Positions 5,801 to 12,477 of a stretch of 19,671 nucleotides of DNA are shown piece by piece (within the stretch, counting starts at the first letter, position 1; each line of letters starts with the position of its first letter). The position numbers and the translations under genes were made by a program. The DNA lies in the NCBI GenBank assembly GCA_041608535.1, contig JBFISM010000061.1, positions 1 to 19,671 on the forward strand. The letters are read 5' to 3'. The notes beneath the pieces were generated by a model. That model had not been told where the DNA came from. It searched no databases and worked only from the letters and a program-made list of their open reading frames with translations. This stretch comes from JBFISM01 sp041608535 (GTDB lineage Bacteria > Actinomycetota > Acidimicrobiia > Spongiisociales > UBA5794).

Positions 5801-7342
5801 ATGAGCAACGACCGACTCATCATCTTGGACACCACCCTGCGCGACGGAGAACAGGCGCCCGGGATCGCCCTGTCGCCCGACGACAAAGTGGCGATCGCCG
5901 CTCAACTCGCCAAGCTGAAGGTGGACGTCATCGAGGCCGGATTCGCCGCCTCCTCACCGGGCGACTTCGAAGCGGTACGCCGGATCGCCACCGAAGTCAA
6001 AGGACCCGTCATCGCCAGCCTGGCACGCACCGTGATCGACGACATCGACCGGGCCGCCGATGCCGTCGCCGCCGCCGAACGAAACCGCATCCACGTCTTC
6101 ATCTCCACATCCCCGATCCACATGGACTCGATGCTGCGTATGACGCCCGAGCAGGTGCTTTCGGCAGTCAAGGAGGGCGTAGCCCGAGCGAAGCGCTATA
6201 CCGACGATATCGAGTTCTCCCCCCAAGATGCCACGCGGTCCGACCCTTCGTTCGTGATCGAGTGCTGCCGCGCCGCGGTGGCGGCCGGGGCAACGACGAT
6301 CAACATCCCCGATACGGTGGGCTATGCGGTCCCTGCGGACTTCGTCGAGCTGCTCACCAAGGTGTACGACGACGTCCGTGAGGGCAACGAGGACGTGATC
6401 GTGTCGACCCACTGCCACAACGACCTCGGACTGGCGGTGGCCAACTCGCTGTCCGCGATCCATGCCGGGGCGCGCCAGATCGAGGGTGCGATCAACGGGA
6501 TCGGCGAGCGCGCCGGCAACACGTCCACCGAAGAGATCATCATGGCGGTGAAGACCAGGCAGGACTACTTCGGCGTCGAGGTGGGAGCCGACACCACCGA
6601 GATCTTCGAGACCTCGCGTCTGGTGTCGCGTCTCACCGGCTATCCGATTCAGTTCAACAAGGCCGTAGTCGGCCGCAACGCCTTTGCCCATGAATCCGGC
6701 ATCCATCAGCACGGTGTGCTGCGCAATCGGGAGACATACGAGATCATGGACCCGTCTTCGGTCGGCCATACCAGCCAGATCGTGCTCGGCAAGCACTCCG
6801 GGCGCGCCGCGTTCTCCAATGCACTCGACAAGCTCGGCATCAAGCTGGAAGACACGGATTTCGCCAGAGCGTTCAAGCGGTTTAAGGAGCTGGCCGATCG
6901 CAAGGGCGAGATCGGCGAGGACGGGTTGCGCGCCATCGTCGCCAACGAGACCGGTACCGGTGAGGAGGAGCTCCATCTCGTCGCCATTCGGGTATCGGGC
7001 GGCAACGAGGAGACACCGGTCGCCACGGTGCGGGTACGTCGTGGCGACGAAGAGTTCGAGATCACCGCCGACGGTGATGGCATGGTCAACGCCGCCTTCG
7101 TCGCACTCCAAGATGCGTTCAACATGGCGGCCGAGCTGGTGGACTACCGGGTGAGCCCGCTCAGCAGCGGCGCCGATGCGATGGCCGAGGTAAGCGTCAT
7201 CGTGCAGGTGGGTTCCAACACGTACTCCGGGCGCAGCGTCTCGACCGACGTCGTCGAGGGTTCGGCCCGTGCCTTTGTCGTGGCCCTCAACAAGGCCGCC
7301 TTCAGTGCACACGCTCTGGCCGCGGAGCCCGGGGCCGAGTAG
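5801..7342 (+). CDS. leuA: 2-isopropylmalate synthase (short, E. coli-type)
   Basis: LeuA condenses acetyl-CoA with 2-oxoisovalerate in the first committed step of leucine synthesis. It has 513 residues. The catalytic TIM barrel opens with IILDTTLRDGEQAPG (metal-binding D15 with R14), has SPQDATRSD at ~140-148, the divalent-metal pair H204 and H206 in STHCHNDLGLA, and N240 in GERAGNTSTEE. The linker holds FAHESGIHQHGVL, and the C-terminal ~120 residues form the leucine-binding LeuA dimer domain (FVALQDAFNMAAELVDYRV), so feedback inhibition is expected. The length and order are those of the E. coli/Neisseria type, not the longer mycobacterial/Streptomyces type. GGAG lies 5 nt before ATG 5801. 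It follows the candidate leucine leader and abuts leuB. Confidence 0.96.
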   Translation: MSNDRLIILDTTLRDGEQAPGIALSPDDKVAIAAQLAKLKVDVIEAGFAASSPGDFEAVRRIATEVKGPVIASLARTVIDDIDRAADAVAAAERNRIHVFISTSPIHMDSMLRMTPEQVLSAVKEGVARAKRYTDDIEFSPQDATRSDPSFVIECCRAAVAAGATTINIPDTVGYAVPADFVELLTKVYDDVREGNEDVIVSTHCHNDLGLAVANSLSAIHAGARQIEGAINGIGERAGNTSTEEIIMAVKTRQDYFGVEVGADTTEIFETSRLVSRLTGYPIQFNKAVVGRNAFAHESGIHQHGVLRNRETYEIMDPSSVGHTSQIVLGKHSGRAAFSNALDKLGIKLEDTDFARAFKRFKELADRKGEIGEDGLRAIVANETGTGEEELHLVAIRVSGGNEETPVATVRVRRGDEEFEITADGDGMVNAAFVALQDAFNMAAELVDYRVSPLSSGADAMAEVSVIVQVGSNTYSGRSVSTDVVEGSARAFVVALNKAAFSAHALAAEPGAE

Positions 7343-8410
7343 ATGGACGCCCATTTCGTCGTGCTGCCCGGAGATGGCATCGGTCCCGAGGTGGTCACCG
7401 AAGCGCGCCGCGTCTTGGAGACGGCAGCACAGCGATTTGGGCACTCATTCATCTTCGAGGAACGGCCAATGGGTGGGATCGCCATCGACGAGTTCGGCGA
7501 CCCGCTGCCCCAACAGACGTTGGAGGCTTGCCGCACCGCGGACGCCATCTTGCTCGGAGCAGTCGGTGGGCCGAAATGGGACGACCCGACGGCGAAGACT
7601 CGCCCCGAGGCCGGGTTGCTCGCCATCCGCAAGGAGTTGGGCCTGTTCGCCAACCTGCGCCCCATCCGCCCCCAGCCCCAGCTGGCCGGCGCCTCCCCGC
7701 TCCGACCCGAGCTGATCGCAGACGTCGACATCCTGTTCTTTCGCGAGCTCACCGGGGGGATCTACTTCGGCGAGCACACGCTGGCGAAGGACGGGCTGTC
7801 GGCACGATCGGTCATGGAATACAGCGCCGCCGAGATCCGGCGGATCGTGCGTCTGGCTGCGGCGGCGGCGCGTAAGCGGAGGAACCACCTGACGTCGGTG
7901 GACAAAGCCAACGTGCTCGAGGTCTCCCGGCTGTGGCGGCGGGTGGCGGCCGAGGTGATGGCGGAGGAGTTCCCGGACGTCGACTACGACGTGGTGCTCG
8001 TCGATGCGATGGCGATGCATCTCATCGCCCGCCCGGCGAGCTTCGACGTGGTGGTCACGGGCAACATGTTCGGCGACATCCTCACCGACGAAGCATCGAT
8101 GTTGCCCGGTTCCATGGGGATGCTCCCGTCTGCCTCGCTCGGTGATGATGGTCCCGGTCTGTACGAGCCGATCCACGGCTCGGCGCCGGACATCGCCGGA
8201 CGGGGCATCGCCAACCCGCTGGCGGCGATCCTGGCGGCGGCCATGGCCGTGCGCCATTCCCTCGGTTTGGAGGATGCAGCCCGAGCCATCGAAGTCGCGG
8301 TCGACAGCGTGCTCGATGCAGGGTTGCGCACTGCGGACATCGCCGCGGGTGGACCGTCGGTCTCCACGATCGAGATGGGAATGGCCGTGGCGATGGCTTT
8401 GGGGGGATAG
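7343..8410 (+). CDS. leuB: 3-isopropylmalate dehydrogenase
   Basis: LeuB oxidatively decarboxylates 3-isopropylmalate with NAD+, giving the precursor of leucine. It has 355 residues, the normal size of the bacterial homodimeric type. Signatures seen: VLPGDGIGPEVV at the start, GAVGGPKWDD, RPEAGLLAIRKELGLFANLR, RELTGGIYFGE, SVDKANVLEVSRLWRRV (catalytic Lys), the metal-binding GNMFGDILTDEASMLPGSMG, and the NAD-specific YEPIHGSAPDIAGRGIANP. The ATG directly follows the leuA TAG with no gap, so it depends on translational coupling. leuC and leuD are not adjacent. No convincing terminator follows; an AT-richer stretch begins about 40 nt later. Confidence 0.97.
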   Translation: MDAHFVVLPGDGIGPEVVTEARRVLETAAQRFGHSFIFEERPMGGIAIDEFGDPLPQQTLEACRTADAILLGAVGGPKWDDPTAKTRPEAGLLAIRKELGLFANLRPIRPQPQLAGASPLRPELIADVDILFFRELTGGIYFGEHTLAKDGLSARSVMEYSAAEIRRIVRLAAAAARKRRNHLTSVDKANVLEVSRLWRRVAAEVMAEEFPDVDYDVVLVDAMAMHLIARPASFDVVVTGNMFGDILTDEASMLPGSMGMLPSASLGDDGPGLYEPIHGSAPDIAGRGIANPLAAILAAAMAVRHSLGLEDAARAIEVAVDSVLDAGLRTADIAAGGPSVSTIEMGMAVAMALGG

Positions 8411-8574
8411 CCACCGCCACGGCGATCACGATCTTCTCAAACCCGCCGCCTCGATGTGATTGCATGTTACAACCACTTTCGGCGATTTGGAGCACATGAT
8501 CCAACTTGTATGACGAGCGGGGTTTTTGCTGCGCGAGCCTGCTGAGGCACTCCGGTGTAGCCCGCAACGGTTGG

Positions 8575-8580
8575 TAGCGT
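8575..8580 (+). promoter_or_regulatory. -10 box TAGCGT upstream of a leaderless mini-ORF and gnd
   Basis: TAGCGT ends 7 nt before the GTG at 8588, so transcription would begin on or next to that start codon. The same spacing is seen before pntAA and the ABC ATPase gene. No strong -35 is present. This is the most likely promoter for gnd. Confidence 0.45.
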
Positions 8581-8587
8581 GGCGCCG

Positions 8588-8626
8588 GTGCTCCGCCGCC
8601 TCGCCGCTGTCCTCGTCGTTGCCTAG
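8588..8626 (+). CDS. Candidate 12-aa leaderless leader ORF upstream of gnd
   Basis: GTG at 8588 opens a frame encoding MLRRLAAVLVVA followed by TAG. It starts 7 nt after the -10 box, the classic leaderless geometry, and ends 92 nt before gnd. The peptide is hydrophobic (Leu, Val, Ala) after two Arg. It could be a regulatory leader peptide, a residue of a signal peptide from a decayed gene, or chance. A small hairpin at 8649-8668 lies between it and gnd, without a T-run. Confidence 0.35.
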   Translation: MLRRLAAVLVVA

Positions 8627-8718
8627 CTGACGCTGCGGACCGGAACCACCTCGACCCGCTGTTCGAGGCGTGGCTGTGCGCACCGACGATGCCCGCGTTC
8701 GGGGGATAGGGTGACACG

Positions 8719-10188
8719 ATGAGCGAAGGAACCGGGAGACAGCTCGCCGATGTCGGCGTGATCGGGCTGGCGGTCATGGGACGCAACCTGATTCTCAACT
8801 TCGATGACCACGACTATCGGGTTGCCGCATACAACCGAACCACCGAACGGGTCGACGAGTTCATGGCAGGCGACGCCGCCGGTACCGATGTCATCGGCAC
8901 CGCATCGGTCGAGGAGCTGATCGACTCGCTCGTCAAACCACGTCGAATCCTGACCATGGTGCGTGCCGGCGATCCTGTGGATGCGGTCATCGCGGAGCTT
9001 CTCCCTCATCTCGAAACGGGCGACATCGTCATCGACGGCGGCAACTCCCAGTTCACCGACACTGCCCGGCGCACCGAGCAGCTCGCCGGGCACGGCATCC
9101 ACTTCGTCGGCGCCGGGATCTCGGGTGGCGAAGAAGGTGCCCGCTACGGTCCATCGATCATGCCGGGCGGATCACCGCAAGCGTGGCCTCACGTGAAAGA
9201 GATGCTCCAAGCCATCGCCGCCAAAGCCGACGACGGTGTGCCGTGCTGTGACTGGGTCGGCTCCGGCGGGGCCGGCCACTACGTCAAGATGGTCCACAAC
9301 GGCATCGAGTATGGCGACATGCAGGTCATCGCCGAGGCCTATGACCTGCTGCACCGTGGACTGGGCATGGCGACATTCGACATCGCACCCCTTTTCCGGC
9401 GCTGGAACGAGGGAAAGCTGGAGTCGTTTCTCGTCGAGATAACCGGCGACATCCTGGCTCACGCCGACACCGACGGTACCCCGCTGCTCGACAACATCCT
9501 CGATGCCGCGGGACAGAAGGGCACCGGCAAGTGGACCGTCATCTCGTCCATGGACCTGGGGATGCCGGTGTCGCTCGTCGCCGAGGCGGTGTACGCCAGG
9601 ATCGTCTCCGCTCTCGTGGACCAGCGCAGTCGAGCAGCCGCCATCCTCGGCTCGCCGCCCAGCACAATCGATGCCCCGCCCGACGACGTCACTGCCGATC
9701 TGTTCGACGCTCTCTATGCGTCGAAAATCGTGTCCTACGCCCAGGGTTTCATGTTGATCGACGCCGCTTCTGCCGAGTACGGCTGGCACATCGACAACGC
9801 CGGGGTCGCCTCGCTGTGGCGCGCCGGCTGTGTCATCCGCTCCCGGTTCCTCGGCGAGATCATGCAGGCCTTCCGGCGCCGCCCCGATCTTCCCAGCTTG
9901 CTGCTCGACGGCTTCTTCGCCGGAGAGATCGCAGCTGCAGAGCCGGGGTGGCGGCGTACGGTGGTGCGAGCCGTCTCGGCCGGGATCCCGGTGCCGGCGT
10001 ACAGCGCGGCGCTGGCGTTCTATGACTCGTACCGCTCGGCTCGACTGCCCGCCAATCTCATCCAGGCACAGCGCGACTACTTCGGCGCCCACACCTATGA
10101 GCGAGCGGACGGACAGCGCGGCGAGTTTCACCACACCAACTGGACGGGGACGGGGGGCACCACCGCAGCGGGCACCTACAACGCCTGA
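8719..10188 (+). CDS. gnd: 6-phosphogluconate dehydrogenase (decarboxylating), long form
   Basis: Gnd converts 6-phosphogluconate to ribulose 5-phosphate and CO2 with NADP+ in the oxidative pentose phosphate pathway. It has 489 residues, the long homodimeric form. The Rossmann motif is GLAVMGRNLILNF (residues ~16-28) followed by AYNRTTERVDEF. The substrate-site signature is GAGISGGEEGARYGPSIMPG, and the catalytic Lys is at ~190 in HYVKMVHNGIEYGDMQVIAE. The all-helical C-terminal domain ends with the usual swapped tail, RDYFGAHTYERAD and HTNWTG. ATG 8719 has AGGG 7 nt upstream. Its stop is 21 nt from the end of the convergent MscS gene. It is one of two NADPH sources encoded in this window. 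Confidence 0.96.
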   Translation: MSEGTGRQLADVGVIGLAVMGRNLILNFDDHDYRVAAYNRTTERVDEFMAGDAAGTDVIGTASVEELIDSLVKPRRILTMVRAGDPVDAVIAELLPHLETGDIVIDGGNSQFTDTARRTEQLAGHGIHFVGAGISGGEEGARYGPSIMPGGSPQAWPHVKEMLQAIAAKADDGVPCCDWVGSGGAGHYVKMVHNGIEYGDMQVIAEAYDLLHRGLGMATFDIAPLFRRWNEGKLESFLVEITGDILAHADTDGTPLLDNILDAAGQKGTGKWTVISSMDLGMPVSLVAEAVYARIVSALVDQRSRAAAILGSPPSTIDAPPDDVTADLFDALYASKIVSYAQGFMLIDAASAEYGWHIDNAGVASLWRAGCVIRSRFLGEIMQAFRRRPDLPSLLLDGFFAGEIAAAEPGWRRTVVRAVSAGIPVPAYSAALAFYDSYRSARLPANLIQAQRDYFGAHTYERADGQRGEFHHTNWTGTGGTTAAGTYNA

Positions 10189-10209
10189 GCGGGCCGGCCC
10201 GGGGCGGCG

Positions 10210-10896
10210 TCAGCCGACGCCCACATCCCGGGCGACGAACTCCGTGTTGGGGATGTCCATGAACCGGCCTTCGCCGAGATCGAGCCGGCTGGACACGAGG
10301 CCGATATCGGCGAGCACGCCTTCGACGTCGCCGATGCGGACTCTGTCGCCCAGCGCATAACGAGAGGCCACGTGCCGGCCTGCGGCCACTTGCTTGGCGA
10401 CCGGGACCGACCCGAGCCCCACGCCGAGTGCCACGGTGAGCGCGGTGCCGAAAGCAATGGCTGCGACCAGGACGAGGATGATGTCGGTGGAGATCCCCAG
10501 CTGCTGCATGGCGATGATGAGACCAATCCCGGTGATCACGCTCGACGCCAGCAGCCGGGCACGCCCGGCGATCACGGCGGAGACCTGCCGCAAAGCGGTC
10601 TCCATGAAGAGACCGACGATCCTGCCGAGAGCCCTGGCGAGGATGAACACGATGACGGCGATGAGGACGCGGGGCACCGAGCTGATCGTCGACTCGAGCA
10701 ACCGGTCCGCCTGCTCGGGGTCGATCACCACGAGCGCCCCCACGACCACGATGGCGGTGACCAGGACCGGAACCAGCTGCCCGACCAGCTCACCCCACCG
10801 CTCGGGCAGTCGCTTCTTCACGATGCGGCCCACCACCCAGACCACGAGCGCAACTGCAACGACCACACCGGCAGTGATGAGCCGATCCATCGTCAC
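10210..10896 (-). CDS. Short MscS-type mechanosensitive channel / conserved TM-helix protein
   Basis: This encodes 228 residues of a membrane protein. Hydrophobic segments are at ~5-23, ~39-59, ~75-98, ~113-130 and ~135-160, the last two resembling the pore-lining TM3 region of small MscS channels (ILVLVAAIAFGTALTVALGV then GLGSVPVAKQVAAGRHVASR). The MscS beta-domain follows: YALGDRVRIGDVEGVLADIG, then SSRLDLGEGRFMDIPNTEFV. It ends there and lacks the C-terminal alpha/beta vestibule domain of E. coli MscS. The likely role is osmotic pressure relief, or structural as in other TM-helix proteins. GTG 10896 is supported by AGGAGGG 6 nt upstream. It lies 129 nt downstream of the anti-sigma gene on the same strand; TACGCT (10927-10932, minus) could be its own -10. 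Confidence 0.82.
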   Translation of the reverse strand: MTMDRLITAGVVVAVALVVWVVGRIVKKRLPERWGELVGQLVPVLVTAIVVVGALVVIDPEQADRLLESTISSVPRVLIAVIVFILARALGRIVGLFMETALRQVSAVIAGRARLLASSVITGIGLIIAMQQLGISTDIILVLVAAIAFGTALTVALGVGLGSVPVAKQVAAGRHVASRYALGDRVRIGDVEGVLADIGLVSSRLDLGEGRFMDIPNTEFVARDVGVG

Positions 10897-11025
10897 CGGG
10901 GTCCCTCCTCTCGTCGCCGGGGCGCAAGCGTAGATTTCCCAGACGCCGGGTGCGAGTCACCGGCTGCGGCGATCCGGGTCACGGCGAGTCGACCGATAGC
11001 CCCGGGAAGCGACACCACCGGGCGC

Positions 11026-11301
11026 TCAACTCGGGTCGGCACTCGGTCCCATTTGGATGACCGCCCTGCCCATGGCGCCGGCGACATCGACACCGAGCTT
11101 CGCTGCCGCCACCAAGAACTCGTCGAACCGAACGATGCGCATCACCGGAGCGCTGAGGTCGTGGGGCGCCTCCCCGATCCACAAGTCGGCGAGGAAGGCT
11201 TGGCACTCATCACAGCCGGCGACGTGCTGTTCGAGCGCTTCGTCCTGAATCCCGTCGGCGAAGTCGAAGAGACGCTCGTCGGTGATGCCACACGATCTCA
11301 T
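11026..11301 (-). CDS. Cytoplasmic zinc-binding anti-sigma factor (ZAS/RsrA-like)
   Basis: This encodes 91 residues from ATG 11301. ITDERLFDFADG and LEQHVAGCDECQAFLADLW contain the H26-x3-C30-x2-C33 signature of zinc-binding anti-sigma factors. C4 (MRSC) could be an additional ligand, as Cys11 is in RsrA, although the spacing differs. There is no membrane segment, so it would be cytosolic like RsrA/RshA (about 100 residues). ATG 11301 overlaps the sigma-factor stop (ATGA) and has GGAGG 7 nt upstream; GTG 11307 would leave only 1 nt to that ribosome site. It almost surely binds the sigma factor encoded just before it. The C-terminal half (FDEFLVAAAKLGVDVAGAMG) is not recognised. A redox or metal trigger is inference. 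Confidence 0.82.
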   Translation of the reverse strand: MRSCGITDERLFDFADGIQDEALEQHVAGCDECQAFLADLWIGEAPHDLSAPVMRIVRFDEFLVAAAKLGVDVAGAMGRAVIQMGPSADPS

Positions 11302-11852
11302 CGCCACGCCTCCATCTCGTCACGCAGGGCTCGCCGCGCCCGCAGGATCCGGGTGCGCACCGTATTCAGCGGCAGCGACATCTCGTTGGCGATCTCTTGG
11401 TACGACATACCCTTTATTTCCCGCAAGATGAGCGGTTCACGCAGGTTTTCCGGCAAGTCGTTCATCGCCTCGCCGAGCTTTTCCCCCAGCAAGACGCGCT
11501 CTGCGGAGCGCTCGGCGCTCGGTGCCGTCGTGGAGACCGGTACGTCGTCGTGGGCGAACTCCCGCTTCCGAGTCACCGCATTCAGGGCGAGGTTGGTTGC
11601 GATGCGGTAGAGCCAGGACCGAACCTGGGACTCCTGGCGAAACTCCGGGAGTGCCTTGTACGCCCGAACAAAGGCCTCTTGGGCCACGTCCTCGGCCAAT
11701 GTCGGGTTGCGTACCACGCGCAGCGCTGCTCCAAAAACGAAGTCCTGGTGGCGTCGCACGAGCTCGCCGAACGCCGATGAATCTTGTGCAACGACCGCTA
11801 CGAGCTCGGCGTCACTGAGCTCGGACCACGCCTGTCTATGGGTCAGACCCAC
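11298..11852 (-). CDS. ECF (group 4) RNA polymerase sigma factor
   Basis: This encodes 184 residues, typical of ECF sigma factors. Region 2 spans ~20-90 (AFGELVRRHQDFVFGAALRV, AEDVAQEAFVRAYKAL, SWLYRIATNLALNAVTRKRE), followed by a short acidic linker. Region 4 spans ~125-180 (MNDLPENLREPLILREIKGM, then the helix-turn-helix MSYQEIANEMSLPLNTVRTR and ILRARRALR). GTG 11852 is preceded by GGAG at a 5-nt spacing. It overlaps its anti-sigma partner by 4 nt, and an MscS-type channel gene follows, suggesting an envelope, osmotic or redox stress regulon. A TACGAT box at 11876-11881 (minus) fits a housekeeping-type promoter; I found no convincing autoregulatory ECF promoter. Confidence 0.93.
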   Translation of the reverse strand: MGLTHRQAWSELSDAELVAVVAQDSSAFGELVRRHQDFVFGAALRVVRNPTLAEDVAQEAFVRAYKALPEFRQESQVRSWLYRIATNLALNAVTRKREFAHDDVPVSTTAPSAERSAERVLLGEKLGEAMNDLPENLREPLILREIKGMSYQEIANEMSLPLNTVRTRILRARRALRDEMEAWR

Positions 11853-11875
11853 GCCATCTCCGGAAGTTTCCAGAA

Positions 11876-11881
11876 ATCGTA
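11876..11881 (-). promoter_or_regulatory. Candidate -10 box for the sigma/anti-sigma operon
   Basis: TACGAT on the minus strand lies 23 nt upstream of the sigma-factor GTG, leaving a short 5' UTR with the GGAG ribosome site. The -35 region is GC-rich and not recognisable. Confidence 0.35.
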
Positions 11882-12063
11882 CGAGAAATCGCGGAACTCT
11901 CCCGCCAAGTGCGGGTCAGAGTCCCGAGACGAAGGGGGTTCCGTACCACCACCTGAGTCTCCCGGCGGTGGCCGCAGGACGATTGTCTGCCTTTCCCCCT
12001 CACGGATGTCGTTTGTGGCCGCCGCCAACTCTCCTCTTGCGCTCCATCCGGCGCGACAGCCCG

Positions 12064-12402
12064 TCACGTCGCCTCGATCGCGATCGTCTTGGCCTGGGCC
12101 AGGATGCGATGCGCCGCCGCGGCGTCTCCACTCTCGTCGAGTCGTTGTAGTCGTTGCCAGGTCGTGCGGGTGCGTACCAGGGCGGAACGCAGTACGAGGA
12201 GTTGTTCGGCTGCCGGCACGTGGGGCGATGTAACGACCGCCAACGCCTCGTTGAGAAGGGTTTTCGCCGCTGCGATCTCGCCGTGTTCCAAAACGCTGCG
12301 ATCGAGCGCCGCCGTCACCCGGGACACGACTTCGGCGGCTCCAGCAACGAACCTCTGCAGGGACTCATCCGTCTCCATGGATTCGTGCCCGCTCATGATC
12401 AT
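12064..12402 (-). CDS. Small helical protein of unknown function
   Basis: This encodes 112 residues from ATG 12402 (110 from ATG 12396). I do not recognise a family. The sequence is predicted almost wholly helical and soluble: ESLQRFVAGAAEVVSRVTAA, EIAAAKTLLNEALAVV, QLLVLRSALVRTRTTWQRLQ and AHRILAQAKTIA, with no cysteines, signal peptide or membrane segment. Leu/Val/Ala spacing suggests a helical bundle or dimer. GGTGGA lies 9 nt before ATG 12402. It is divergent from pntAA, 75 nt away, and upstream of the sigma-factor gene on the same strand (211-nt gap). Good codon usage and a ribosome site favour a real gene, but no function can be assigned. Confidence 0.62.
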   Translation of the reverse strand: MIMSGHESMETDESLQRFVAGAAEVVSRVTAALDRSVLEHGEIAAAKTLLNEALAVVTSPHVPAAEQLLVLRSALVRTRTTWQRLQRLDESGDAAAAHRILAQAKTIAIEAT

Positions 12403-12464
12403 CCGGCCCATTCCACCAATGACCCGACGATACCGCACCGAGCGTGCGGGGGCGACACCGCTGG

Positions 12465-12470
12465 TACCGT
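12465..12470 (+). promoter_or_regulatory. -10 box of a leaderless pntAA transcript
   Basis: TACCGT ends exactly 7 nt before the pntAA ATG (12478), and there is no Shine-Dalgarno sequence between them. That is the geometry of a leaderless mRNA starting on the A of ATG. The -35 region is not consensus. Confidence 0.55.
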
Positions 12471-12477
12471 GCCGGCC

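Larger units (their letters stand above)
8411..8718. other. 308-nt intergenic region between leuB and gnd
   Basis: The first half (8445-8530) is noticeably AT-richer than the neighbours and contains a possible promoter, TTGGAG (8487-8492)-N16-TATGAC (8509-8514). The second half carries a TANNNT box followed by a 12-codon leaderless ORF (listed separately) and a small hairpin CCTCGA/TCGAGG (8649-8654 with 8663-8668). I see no canonical terminator for leuB and no RNA gene. It probably holds the leuAB transcript end and the gnd promoter(s). Confidence 0.5.

Noticed and set aside
5790..5804. Four-codon ORF (ATG to TGA) overlapping the leuA start
   Set aside because: Too short to judge and its ATG is probably chance; GGAG within it serves leuA.
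5954..7444. 496-codon antisense frame opposite leuA/leuB
   Set aside because: Shadow frame created by codon bias of leuA.
8464..8477. TGTGATTGCATGTTACA-like CRP half-site pair near 8456-8472
   Set aside because: The halves are imperfect and the spacing is 7 rather than 6; no supporting second site.
8629..8707. Frame ending DPLFEAWLCAPTMPAFGG before gnd
   Set aside because: It has no start codon after its upstream stop at 8575-8577 and no recognisable homology; it could be a gene remnant but the evidence is too thin.
10190..10201. CGGGCCGGCCCG palindrome between the convergent gnd and MscS genes
   Set aside because: A 12-nt self-complementary run leaves too short a stem for a loop and has no T-run; weak as a bidirectional terminator.
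11938..11942. GGAAC (minus strand) upstream of the sigma factor as an autoregulatory ECF -35
   Set aside because: No matching CGTC/GTT -10 at 15-18 nt spacing.
11843..12067. 74-codon minus-strand frame filling the gap between the unknown helical gene and the sigma factor, with a GTGA overlap at its start
   Set aside because: Third-position GC is visibly lower than in the true genes, composition is Pro/Gly/Arg-like, and it would cover the sigma-factor promoter; a real coupled gene cannot be fully excluded.
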